Of a stretch of 64,000 nt of DNA, positions 46,101 through 54,211 are shown one piece after another. Location of the stretch: the NCBI RefSeq assembly GCF_003721515.1, contig NZ_RJJD01000008.1, positions 751,666 through 815,665 of the forward strand, given 5' to 3'. Origin of the DNA: Rufibacter latericius (lineage in GTDB: Bacteria > Bacteroidota > Bacteroidia > Cytophagales > Hymenobacteraceae). The first letter of the stretch is position 1, and every line of letters begins with the position of its first letter. The notes beneath the pieces were generated by a model that ran no database searches, had not been told where the DNA came from, and saw only the letters and a program-made list of their open reading frames with translations. The position numbers were made by a program, and so were the translations under genes.

Positions 46101-46276
46101 GTATCAGCTCTTTGAGAGTGTATGCCCAGGTTGACAATGCTTTTCTTATCACAGACTACAAGGGTTCTGACCCAGAGATTTCCACCAATGGTTCGTCTAA
46201 CATTGCGCCAGGTGTTGAGCGTAACTCAGTGCCGCAAGGCAGAATGTTCACATTTGGTGTTAACCTAGGCTTCTAA
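43148..46276 (+). CDS. SusC/RagA family TonB-linked outer-membrane transporter (locus 3)
   Basis: 1042 residues; two consecutive ATG codons (43148 and 43151) could start it. Signal peptide ends VWAQ; carboxypeptidase-D-like domain RTVTGRVTDAATGETMPGV; plug with IIRVRGVNSISLSSFPLIVLDG and SIYGSRAANGVLVITTKKG; barrel ending FTFGVNLGF. Partner SusD follows 18 bp later. Unlike the other two loci this operon is on the plus strand and is somewhat more GC-rich. It is bracketed by an intact and a decayed copy of the same small lipoprotein gene. The substrate is unknown. Confidence 0.96.
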   Translation: MMKSLLFSFVLMLTLAGQVWAQERTVTGRVTDAATGETMPGVTVQLKGTSTATPTDVNGAYSIAVPATGGSLIFTFIGYANQEVAIGSQSSINVRLTTDARTISEVVVTGYGVQQSRQEFTGAASTVTGSEIQDRPVQSFGQALTGKASGVNIIQPNGLLNNPPIIRVRGVNSISLSSFPLIVLDGIPISSDEIGDNSAANNVLSTINPSDIESIDILKDAASTSIYGSRAANGVLVITTKKGKKGSVRVNYDGWVGINQATRLPDLLNAQQYIDHKNGALRNTATPSAPGFFPSTNPDGSMVDTDWLDLIYRKAVSHNHALSVSGGTDKTTYYFSTGYSDQEGFIKKNEFQRKSARLNLTQKVTDWLSLTGNINYTNGFNQAPNSGSLPGSGFSVAGLGRIGFVLAPNVSPYNADGSYNLSGNALGNGANISPYVQTYYNPMVLLDKDLQTSETNRMVANIGGNFSLFKGLTFKTTYSYDLSSTESKLFYNPINGDGFNQGGLATNSNYRRENWNWINTLQYQTSIADKHNISILVGSDAQQQDDNYWWATRQGLSVATLNDFQASYGTNTAGGGIGKRVYEAYLSSVSYNYANKYFFSANYRRDGNSALANRVRWGDFGGASVGWAVAEEDFFKNSTIANTISNLKLKGSWGRVGNGNLNSDYAPYTLYSPGLYATAPSLQFTQAGNEELAWETSNQTNIGVEVGVLNNRVSLEVNYYKNDINGLILGVPQAPSKGIPGNSILQNVGSMYNKGWEFTINATPIESGKFKWSTNFNFTLNKNEVTSLVDETTPLLGLTSDTETTNITRIGQPVGSLYAVKTGGVNAENGRRIFINKDGREVQYSHGAAIPWTYLDGTRAPAVSGADAQLAGNTLPKWYGGFTNNLSYGGFDLSLLLTYSGGNYIYNGTQAGLRDQRIWNNSTDVLRAWTPENPNTDIPRAVYGDNVSNGSSFPIDANIQKGDFLRLQNAVLGYRLPTALFGKSGISSLRVYAQVDNAFLITDYKGSDPEISTNGSSNIAPGVERNSVPQGRMFTFGVNLGF

Positions 46277-46294
46277 TTAATTCGCTATCTAGAA

Positions 46295-47812
46295 ATGAAA
46301 ATATTCAACTCAAACCCAAGCAAGAAGTACCTTATCCGGCTTGCGTTATTCAGCATGCCTCTGGCTTCTATCCTGTCATCCTGCGGAGACGATTTCCTGG
46401 ACGCCGTTCCTGAAACCTCTGTTTTTGAAGGAAGCAATTTTGACACCCCGGCTCTGGTGGTGGCACAAGTAAACGGCTTGTACGCCACCCTGAAACATGC
46501 CCGTATCCTGGGCGGACGCTATCAGATCTATAATGACGTACGTACCGAGGAATTTGTAAACCGCACCTCAAACGGGGTTACCGCTTTACCGGTGTATAAC
46601 TTCACCGTTGGGGCCGATGATTCCTACATCGCAGATCTATGGACAAGAGGATATTCCACCATTAACCGGGCGAATATCTTCTTAAAAGGGCTGGCAGAAA
46701 ATACCGACAAGGTTGCCGCGGCTGATGCCACCATGTATGCCGCAGAGGCCAAGTTTGTAAGAGCGTTGGCGTACTTTTCCATGGTCCAGATGTTTGCCAA
46801 ACCATACGTGGCAGATAACGGGGCTTCACCGGGCCTGCCGTTGAGACTTCAGGCCGAGACTTCCAGCGCAAACAATGCCTTAAAAAGAAGCTCAGTTGCC
46901 GAAGTCTATACTCAGATCCTGAAAGACCTGGATGACGCAGAAGCTGGCTTACCGGGAGCTTACACCGGTACTGCCGCCGCAGCCGGAACTTTAAACACTA
47001 CCCGTGCCCATAAAAGCACTGCTATTGCCCTGAAGAGCCGGGTTTACCTGGCAATGGGCCGGTATGCCAATGTGATCACAGAAGCCAATAAAATCGTTTC
47101 TGCCACGGCCCCTTTCACCGCACCGGCTACCATTGGAGGCGTTGCTTCGGTTCCACACCAGTTACAACCTAACATTGCTACTGTATTTACCACCTTCACT
47201 ACCAGTGAGTCCATCTTATCGGCTCCTTTCACTGATACGGATGCGCCTGGCACCCAGAACCAGTTAGGGTACTACTACAATGCCGGTAACGTAGAGTATT
47301 ACCTGAATGCTACTACCGGTATCTATGGCAATCCGCAATTCACAGCAACCGATGCCCGTAAAACGGCTCTTACAGGAATGTCTAACATTGGTAGTGCCGC
47401 GGCTCCTAACAATGTGCCTATCCTTACCAAATGGTCAGCGGTTTCTCCTTACACCAGCTGGGTGCCCCTTATCCGGTATTCAGAAGTTTTGCTTAATCTA
47501 GCTGAGGCCGAAGCAAGAGTAGGAGATCAGGCCCGTGCCTTGGCTTTGCTTTTGGCGGTACACCACCGCTCAGATCCAACCTGGGTGTATGCTCCAACCA
47601 GCCAGGACGACCTTATCAACACCATCCTGACCGAGAGAAGAATTGAATTACTGGGTGAAGGATTCAGGTCGAATGATCTTTTCAGAACCGGACAACCTAT
47701 CATGTCCAGAGGCGCAGGCAGTGCTACCGCATTGGCCACTATTGCTCCCACAGATACCCGTTACCTGATCCCGGTTCCAACTACAGAGATTCTGACGAAC
47801 CCAGCGTTCTAA
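46295..47812 (+). CDS. SusD/RagB family nutrient-binding lipoprotein (locus 3)
   Basis: 505 residues. The signal is longer than usual (MKIFNSNPSKKYLIRLALFSMPLASILSSC, of which LSSC is the lipobox), followed by GDDFLDAVPETSVFEGSNF. SusD helices include AKFVRALAYFSMVQMFAKPY and SSVAEVYTQILKDLDDAEAG; the C-terminal region has IRYSEVLLNLAEAEARVGDQ and TERRIELLGEGFRSNDLFR. Works with the SusC encoded 18 bp upstream as a surface lid. Substrate unassigned. A hairpin about 190 bp downstream may end the operon. Confidence 0.95.
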   Translation: MKIFNSNPSKKYLIRLALFSMPLASILSSCGDDFLDAVPETSVFEGSNFDTPALVVAQVNGLYATLKHARILGGRYQIYNDVRTEEFVNRTSNGVTALPVYNFTVGADDSYIADLWTRGYSTINRANIFLKGLAENTDKVAAADATMYAAEAKFVRALAYFSMVQMFAKPYVADNGASPGLPLRLQAETSSANNALKRSSVAEVYTQILKDLDDAEAGLPGAYTGTAAAAGTLNTTRAHKSTAIALKSRVYLAMGRYANVITEANKIVSATAPFTAPATIGGVASVPHQLQPNIATVFTTFTTSESILSAPFTDTDAPGTQNQLGYYYNAGNVEYYLNATTGIYGNPQFTATDARKTALTGMSNIGSAAAPNNVPILTKWSAVSPYTSWVPLIRYSEVLLNLAEAEARVGDQARALALLLAVHHRSDPTWVYAPTSQDDLINTILTERRIELLGEGFRSNDLFRTGQPIMSRGAGSATALATIAPTDTRYLIPVPTTEILTNPAF

Positions 47813-47999
47813 CAGAAATGCTCCTTTCCTCCTTTGCTCTTCTACAAGAGGAGAACGAGCCAAAAGGGAGAGAGCCCATGAGTTTGGGTTCCCTTCCTTT
47901 ATGATTGATTTTTCTCAAAGTGGCTATTAAAGACTCATCGGCTTACAAGCCATTATCTTGTGGAACACAGATTGGTATAATCTAGGCCAGAAGGCCCAT

Positions 48000-48043
48000 T
48001 TTAATAATAAAGGCCACTTAAAGAAGTGGCCTTTATTATTAAA
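48000..48043. terminator. Perfect hairpin between the third susCD operon and the lipoprotein pseudogene
   Basis: Arms TTTAATAATAAAGGCCACTT and AAGTGGCCTTTATTATTAAA, 20-bp perfect stem, 4-nt loop. The core AAGGCCAC and the position relative to the pseudogene mirror the hairpin at 42331 beside the intact lipoprotein gene. Confidence 0.8.
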
Positions 48044-48066
48044 TAGCAGTGTGGAAATAGCTTACC

Positions 48067-48404
48067 TTATTTCCCGTTAGTCCAGATTATTTTAGGCCTT
48101 TTAATTCTTTAAAGAAATCAGATTAGTTTACATCCCTGCCGTAGCAAAGCAGGTGCTAGTCACAGCCATAGACGGAGCTGACAAAGTTGATCTTGACCCC
48201 AAAATACATAATCCAAAAACGAGACTGCCTCCTCAGCATCCCCTCCGCACAAAACGGATGTTTTGGAATTCCTTTACTTCCTGCACATTTACCTAAACCC
48301 ATCCAGTTGCCTGTACAGGGTTGGGCGGCTACGCAGGTCTGGTAGACCTTTCATTTTCAGAGGAAGAAATAGCAAAATAAATAGAAGAAGTACAGAATTC
48401 TCAT
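48067..48404 (-). pseudogene. Decayed copy of the Cys-rich lipoprotein gene (42406-42753)
   Basis: Read on the minus strand from the ATG at 48404, the sequence shows internal stop codons and at least one frameshift, yet matches the intact gene. The aligned C-terminal part reads INFVSSVYGCD-stop-HLLCYGRD, against INSISSVYDCDGNLLCYGGD in the intact protein, and after a one-base shift ends in IIWTNGK, as the intact protein ends in LVWTNGK. At DNA level the 3' ends agree at 15 of the last 17 bases. The N-terminal half is poorly conserved. It is 338 nt long against 348 in the functional gene. No expression is expected. Confidence 0.8.
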
Positions 48405-48568
48405 AGGTGTGCATTTGAGGGAAGGTGCCTAAGTTGTCATTATTGTTTCATCAACCTACTTTTGACCACCAATTCCTTATAACACTTTTCACAAGACCTA
48501 ACCTCAGTATTCAAAGAGAAAGAAAAGCTTATTATTTTCAGATTAGCCAAGGTCTATATTCCAATGAT

Positions 48569-48646
48569 ATTCTTCTTTGCCTTGGCATACAAAAAAGAGC
48601 TCCTATTTATAGGAGCTCTTTTTTGTATGCCAAGGCAAAGAAGAAT
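48569..48646. terminator. Exceptionally long perfect palindrome at the end of the 1829-residue protein gene
   Basis: Arms 48569-48604 and 48611-48646 are perfect 36-bp inverted repeats with a 6-nt loop. The inner part (GAGCTCCT/AGGAGCTC) is flanked by A6 and T6, giving a terminator core inside a longer stem. The outer arm touches the stop codon (48646-48648). An 88-residue plus-strand open frame across it is rejected. Confidence 0.85.
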
Positions 48647-51600
48647 CAATTCCTGACAATACGTCTAAAAATTTTTCCTTCTGAAGTATGAATCATAACA
48701 ATATACATTCCAGATGGCAGATGAGTAAGGTCTAAGGAATCTGATTCGGTTAGTTTAGATTTACCCACGACTGTTTTACCGGTCAAATCTACCACTTGCA
48801 CCTCTGCCTTCTTCTTTAGGTTTTCCGGCACCTTCAAGTACAGTTTACCATTTGTTGGCACAGGGTACACCTGCACCTCCTTTGCTAAAAGCTCCTCACG
48901 AGATCCGGTAACATTACCTACAAAAGTCAGCGTCAGGTAGTAACCTGAAGTATAAGGTGCTTCAGCTTTAAATTGATGCACAAAGCCCTTTACCAACATG
49001 CTGCCTTTAGGCACTTGTCTGGCAAATAGTTCAGAGTTGCTAGGAACAAACGCCTCAATAATACCTTGACTTGTCTGAAGCTGCGCACTAAACCCATGGT
49101 AACCCACATTTTGCCTCCATTGGCTTTGATCAACCAAAGAAACACCTTGCAATTCTACTGGGAAAGACTCCAATCCCTCCTCCAAAGCTGTTACTAGCAA
49201 CGGAGTAGTTATGGCATGGTTTGTCTCAATCAATCGCACGGAGTCAATCTCTAAACGCAGAAACCCGTTGTATTGTCTTAACAACCCAATAGCGGCAATC
49301 TTATCTCCTAAACGAGGCGTATAGTTCATATCTCCTTTAGAAAGCTTGTACACCTGGATGCCCTTGTCTTCATCTACTATGGCAAAGTCATAATCTGCAC
49401 GAGAAAGATTTAAGCTATTCACTACCCCTTTTAGACGTACGTACTTTCCAAGGTGGTCAGCGACCCCACTTTCATTCACCGTCCTAGCCTGAGCAATGGT
49501 ATAGTCTTGCAAGGTTACTTTTGTTTCCTGAGGCTTTTCGCTGCTTGGCAGAACATATCTGTAAACTGTTCCTACTGCAGAAGAAACAATGTAGGCAGTG
49601 TCAAGGCCTGGGCTCAGGGTTAAACCACGCAGGTCTGTTCCATGTATTTCAGGCAACGGTAAAGTCCACGATAGTTTCTGCTCAGGATTGCTATCGTCAC
49701 GGAAGATAAGCTTGGCCGGCTGATCACCACTGGCATCTACTACTGCATACATGCGGCTATTAGTGGCCGCATAGATTGACTTAGAATTAGAGACGATGCT
49801 TATTGGTTCTTCTGGTGTCCAGGTAACGCCATCTGTACTTGTGTACTTATCAATTTTATTCCCGGAAATGTAAGGAACATATATTATGTTGCCTTCCGGA
49901 GAAATAGCGGAAGCTCTGGTGATTGCACCGGATGTACGTGCTGCCAAAGCAGTGGCATCTGCATAGGTAGCCACATTTTCAAAAACGGTAGGATCCGTTA
50001 CGCTCTGTCTGAAAATATAGCTTTTGTTGCCGGTAACAGACGTCACAAAGATATTTCCATTTTTATCTGAGGTAGGGTTTGTAAGTGAAATATCAGTATC
50101 CTCTCTGGCAAGTGGTTCCCCTGTATTTACATCAAGTTTGTACAGGATTGTGTTGAAAGCGACCAAAATGTTTCCATCATGGGATAAGCCAATTCCCGTT
50201 ACCAGACGCACCTCGTCTCTGAATCCTTTGAAATTAATGAACTGGATGTAGGACTTATTTCCCTGGTAGAACTCAAGCTTATCACTTGTAAACTCCCACT
50301 TAGTAGCATCTGGATTGTGCACCTGAACCCCTCTGGCGTAACCTACGGCCCACACTTTTCCTTTTTTGTCTACTGTAACTCCATGAGCATTAGTTGTAGG
50401 GGCCGGAGCAAAGGCAGCAATACAGTTGCCATCAGGATCTTTCTCTTTGCAATCGTAAACAAAGGCAGGAGCAGGAATTTCAACTGGGCCAGTTACTGGC
50501 TGCGTGCTTTTAGCAACCTGCAGCTCCACCGGAACTCCCATACTTACGGTCTTACCGTCTGAGGCAATGACCCGGTGGAAGAATGAAACTGTCTGGTCTG
50601 CCCGAGCCTCTCCTAACAGTTTAAACCACTCTTCCTGCGGAACGCTATATTCCAGGTTATTACCCACAGGCTTGTGTAGCACCATCTCGCTGAATTGAGC
50701 ATCCTTCGCCAATTGGTAGGTATAGGTAATAGTATTACCTTCCGGGTCTTTTTCTGCGCCCCACTGTACAGAGAAAAAGCCCTTGATATCCCTGATAGGG
50801 TAAACAGTCCCTGCCTGATGTGATTTAATTACTGGTAGTGCAGGGCCTTGGTTTGTGGACTTATACAATTGGGTCCGCAATTCTCCATCTTGAAACGCAT
50901 TTGTCTTGATAGACACGTAAAGAGCTCCCATACTCATCAACTCTTTCACCTTCAGGCCAGCAGGCAAACTTCCGCTGAAAGTTCCATTCCGTCCATCAGT
51001 AGATTCCACCATTAGAGGCAGCTTCAATGCTCCCTGCTCTGGATATAATCCTTGATACAAGGCAACCGAACTCCGGTCTGGCAGGATGGTTCCTTGTAAG
51101 TTGGCAAAAGAGCCTGAGATCAAAATAGTAGCGCCCATATCTGTTGCCTGTACAGCACCGGAGGCCGCTATGTTACTTGTATTGATTTTATTATAGGCAG
51201 ACAGAGCTCCTACTCCGGCACCACTAATCGGCACATCCCGGCGTAAAAGGTGACCATTAGCTCCAACAATCACCTCAGGTAATTGCTTCTCATTGAACAC
51301 TGGCATGGCATCTGCTTCAGTGTGTTTGATGTCAAACGTTGTATAAATGATTGTATCCTGCTCCAGAAATACATCCATTAAAGTAACGGTATTAGGGGCA
51401 ACGGCATCATAACCCAAGTATTTGCGAGGCCCTGAGCCTGCAGCACCTGCGTTCAAGAACTCCACTCCCCCGTGTTTGCCAGGATAGTAGGCATGGTGGT
51501 GTCCACTAATGTAGGTATGCACATCCAATTCCTCCATCATAGCTTGTAAGGCAGCAGCATTGCTAAGGATATTGCCGGCTGAATTGTACTCTTGCGCCAC

Positions 51601-54135
51601 TCCGTAAAGAGGAAGGTGCCCTACAAGAAACCGGAATTTGGCTGCTTTAGCTTGTTTACTGGAGAACTGTGCCCGCACCCACTCTAACTGCTCAGCAGAT
51701 ATATTTGCGCTACTAGCTTCCCAAGAAACGAAGAAGATGTCTGAATTGGCAGAAGGCTTATAAGAGAAGTAGAAGGGATAATGGGTAATGTCAACCGGGT
51801 GCCATTTAGGAGCATTCTCTGGTCTGCTCCAATACTTTTTAGCCTCTACCCTATCCACTTCAATGGCCGCATCATGGTTACCCATGGTAAAGGCATAAGG
51901 GATATTGGCATCTCTCAACGGTTTTGCTATTTTGGCATCAAAACCGTTCCACATTGCTTCTACTTGGGTAGGCGTAAGCGAAGCGGATTGCCCGGCAATC
52001 TGGTCACCTCCGGCTACTACCATGTCAGGCTTCCACAAGCGCGGGATACGCTGCATGATACTATCTACTTGCCACTCATAAGTTACCGCCCCAAATGACG
52101 AGTTCAAATCACTGATTACGGCCAATCGGAAGTCGCCACGGGCAGGAACCACATGGGCCTGATAAGTCCTGTTAGCTTTTACATCCTTAGAATCTGTCAA
52201 TTCAAACCTGAAGTTCACCTTGCTATTGACAGCATCAGTTACTTTATAATTAAAAGTATAATCCTGTTGGGTTTGCGTTTGGAGAGAAAGAGTTGTACCT
52301 AACTGTTGCTCCTCTGAACCATCTACAGACTTAAATACCCTTAGCTCCTTCAAAGTAGTGTTCTCAGCCTTTGATCCTAAGCTCATTTCCAAACTCAAGT
52401 GGTGACCAACGGGATGCTTCCCAAACTCAGCACCATTCTTTAAGGAAATGTAAGTGAGAGATACAACGTTGTAAACAAAGCTTTTAGAAACTGCTCGCCC
52501 AAAGCTATCTTCCAACTCAAAACGGAAAGTGACCCTACTACCTAACGGATCAGTGGCTTGGTAGCTAAATGCATACGAGTAATTGTATTTCCCATCCAGA
52601 GAGATATCATTACCTACCTTTTCTTCTGAGCCTTCTCCTACTTTTTTGAAAACCCTCAATTTCTGAACAGTAAAACCTGAATTAGGGCTTGAAAGCAGGA
52701 CATTGAAAGTCCCCGTTCTATCTTGAACTACCTCATCCCGTTCCAATTTATGAGAGAAGGTAATAGAGGGCATACTTTCCCCTACTTTCACCAGACTAAT
52801 AGCATCAGCTGTTACATATTGACCATTAGCCTTATTGCTGATAACGAGGGAATCATTAGGTCCTAAGTCAAAGGTGCCAATTACATTGAACTTACCCCCA
52901 TTAATACTTTGGTTTATTTGGATTGTCTCAGGTGAGGCAGCCCCGTTCCTATAAATAGTATAGGGAGTGTTACTACTTCCGTTACTAGATGCTTCCCACC
53001 AAGCACTCAGTTCATATCTGGCAGGAGCAATACCTGTCAGCTTATAAGTAGCGAATTTGGAACCATCCCCTGTTGGTATAATGCGAGCTTTAGACAAGCC
53101 GTAAAAACCCTCATTAACAGATTCCATCCAAGAACCTCCGCGTTCAGAGTAAACCAATGAGTTTTCTGTATCATATACATGAGTCCGGCGTTTCAATAGA
53201 AATGCATTTGGGACATTCCGTTGAACTCCCCCATCAGAAGGACGAATTGTATTCTTGCCGTTGACAATCATAGCGGAAGAACCGCCACCATCTAGATTCA
53301 TTGCTTCTTCAGCACCAATACTCACCAGCACTTGCGCCATCTGAGGAAAAGAAAGTCCCATGCTGATGCCATCATTACGACCTTCCACTGCAAGCAGAAT
53401 TACTTTGTTGTCTGCAGTTCGGCCGATGGCAGAGCGGGGTTGCCGACTGTCACCTTCAGGCCACATTAACTCCTCCTCTCCAGTCATTCTGACTTCTCCA
53501 TTCTGCACTAACATGGGTCCCGCTCCCAATGCAGTTCCGGCTGGCCATGATGTAGCCCCTTCTGGGTAAGTAGCAGTTGGCTGCTGGGTTAACTGATTCA
53601 CTGGATTGGGGTTAGGATAGCTGAACATTGTATTCTCAGCACCCACGTGGTAGATCCAGGCTAAATCGGTTTTATTACCTGGCAAAATCCCAAAAGCACT
53701 CATGGTCGGATAAGCAGGGCCATTAGATTTGGGGTTTATTGCTAAAATTTTTCCATCCTTCACCACGGTACCAATTGCTGCATAGGTATTGGTATCAAAA
53801 AAACCGCCGTTTATTACTGCGTACACTGTTTCTTTGTATGTATCGGCCCATTTAGATGGTGTTTTACTTGCTCCCAAACCACCAATACCATATTCAACCT
53901 TGAGCTCCAAATTTGGATCATTCAAGTCTATGAGGGTATAATACATTCTTAAGGGAACTCCAGGAGTAACTGAAGAAGTAGAATAGAAAACCTGTACAGA
54001 AGGAGGCAATCCAGTATTAAATTCTGCTGGTTTTGTCCAATTGAGCTGTAGTTGAGCATGAAGCGGCTGCTTCAATAGCAACAACCACGCACACGCCAGC
54101 AATAGAACTCTGAAAGAGAGTACTTTTGTTTTCAT
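48646..54135 (-). CDS. Giant secreted phosphodiester glycosidase / metallophosphatase with T9SS signal
   Basis: 1829 residues. Signal peptide 1-28. About 60-320: phosphodiester glycosidase (NAGPA/DUF2233-like), with VINGGFFD and MNLDGGGSSAM. About 320-460: golvesin/xanthan-lyase-like binding domain. About 465-670: two Ig-like repeats. About 690-960: calcineurin-like metallophosphatase with VAGGDQ, MGNHDA, VGHLPLYG and SGHHHAYY; motif I reads SDLN, where the usual form is DxH. About 1010-1120: CHRD-like domain. About 1135-1230: fibronectin/Ig-like. About 1240-1500: beta-propeller. About 1510-1740: DUF5689/OB-like. Last about 78 residues: type IX secretion sorting domain (VYPVPTNGK, LPSGMYIVMI). 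Inferred to act outside the cell on sugar phosphodiesters. Confidence 0.88.
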   Translation of the reverse strand: MKTKVLSFRVLLLACAWLLLLKQPLHAQLQLNWTKPAEFNTGLPPSVQVFYSTSSVTPGVPLRMYYTLIDLNDPNLELKVEYGIGGLGASKTPSKWADTYKETVYAVINGGFFDTNTYAAIGTVVKDGKILAINPKSNGPAYPTMSAFGILPGNKTDLAWIYHVGAENTMFSYPNPNPVNQLTQQPTATYPEGATSWPAGTALGAGPMLVQNGEVRMTGEEELMWPEGDSRQPRSAIGRTADNKVILLAVEGRNDGISMGLSFPQMAQVLVSIGAEEAMNLDGGGSSAMIVNGKNTIRPSDGGVQRNVPNAFLLKRRTHVYDTENSLVYSERGGSWMESVNEGFYGLSKARIIPTGDGSKFATYKLTGIAPARYELSAWWEASSNGSSNTPYTIYRNGAASPETIQINQSINGGKFNVIGTFDLGPNDSLVISNKANGQYVTADAISLVKVGESMPSITFSHKLERDEVVQDRTGTFNVLLSSPNSGFTVQKLRVFKKVGEGSEEKVGNDISLDGKYNYSYAFSYQATDPLGSRVTFRFELEDSFGRAVSKSFVYNVVSLTYISLKNGAEFGKHPVGHHLSLEMSLGSKAENTTLKELRVFKSVDGSEEQQLGTTLSLQTQTQQDYTFNYKVTDAVNSKVNFRFELTDSKDVKANRTYQAHVVPARGDFRLAVISDLNSSFGAVTYEWQVDSIMQRIPRLWKPDMVVAGGDQIAGQSASLTPTQVEAMWNGFDAKIAKPLRDANIPYAFTMGNHDAAIEVDRVEAKKYWSRPENAPKWHPVDITHYPFYFSYKPSANSDIFFVSWEASSANISAEQLEWVRAQFSSKQAKAAKFRFLVGHLPLYGVAQEYNSAGNILSNAAALQAMMEELDVHTYISGHHHAYYPGKHGGVEFLNAGAAGSGPRKYLGYDAVAPNTVTLMDVFLEQDTIIYTTFDIKHTEADAMPVFNEKQLPEVIVGANGHLLRRDVPISGAGVGALSAYNKINTSNIAASGAVQATDMGATILISGSFANLQGTILPDRSSVALYQGLYPEQGALKLPLMVESTDGRNGTFSGSLPAGLKVKELMSMGALYVSIKTNAFQDGELRTQLYKSTNQGPALPVIKSHQAGTVYPIRDIKGFFSVQWGAEKDPEGNTITYTYQLAKDAQFSEMVLHKPVGNNLEYSVPQEEWFKLLGEARADQTVSFFHRVIASDGKTVSMGVPVELQVAKSTQPVTGPVEIPAPAFVYDCKEKDPDGNCIAAFAPAPTTNAHGVTVDKKGKVWAVGYARGVQVHNPDATKWEFTSDKLEFYQGNKSYIQFINFKGFRDEVRLVTGIGLSHDGNILVAFNTILYKLDVNTGEPLAREDTDISLTNPTSDKNGNIFVTSVTGNKSYIFRQSVTDPTVFENVATYADATALAARTSGAITRASAISPEGNIIYVPYISGNKIDKYTSTDGVTWTPEEPISIVSNSKSIYAATNSRMYAVVDASGDQPAKLIFRDDSNPEQKLSWTLPLPEIHGTDLRGLTLSPGLDTAYIVSSAVGTVYRYVLPSSEKPQETKVTLQDYTIAQARTVNESGVADHLGKYVRLKGVVNSLNLSRADYDFAIVDEDKGIQVYKLSKGDMNYTPRLGDKIAAIGLLRQYNGFLRLEIDSVRLIETNHAITTPLLVTALEEGLESFPVELQGVSLVDQSQWRQNVGYHGFSAQLQTSQGIIEAFVPSNSELFARQVPKGSMLVKGFVHQFKAEAPYTSGYYLTLTFVGNVTGSREELLAKEVQVYPVPTNGKLYLKVPENLKKKAEVQVVDLTGKTVVGKSKLTESDSLDLTHLPSGMYIVMIHTSEGKIFRRIVRN

Positions 54136-54173
54136 TTAAAAATAAAAATTAAGAGAATAAATAATAAAAGATT

Positions 54174-54210
54174 TTAAAGTAGGCTTTAAGCAACTTAAAG
54201 CCTACTTTAA
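54174..54210 (-). terminator. Terminator of the 54212-55258 lipoprotein gene
   Basis: Arms TTAAAGTAGGCTTTAAG and CTTAAAGCCTACTTTAA, 17-bp perfect stem with a 3-nt loop, ending one base before the stop codon and followed by a T-containing run on the minus strand. Confidence 0.8.
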
Positions 54211-54211
54211 G

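Noticed and set aside
48425-48691. 88-residue plus-strand open frame
   Set aside because: Much of it is the 36-bp palindrome and the antisense of the T9SS domain.
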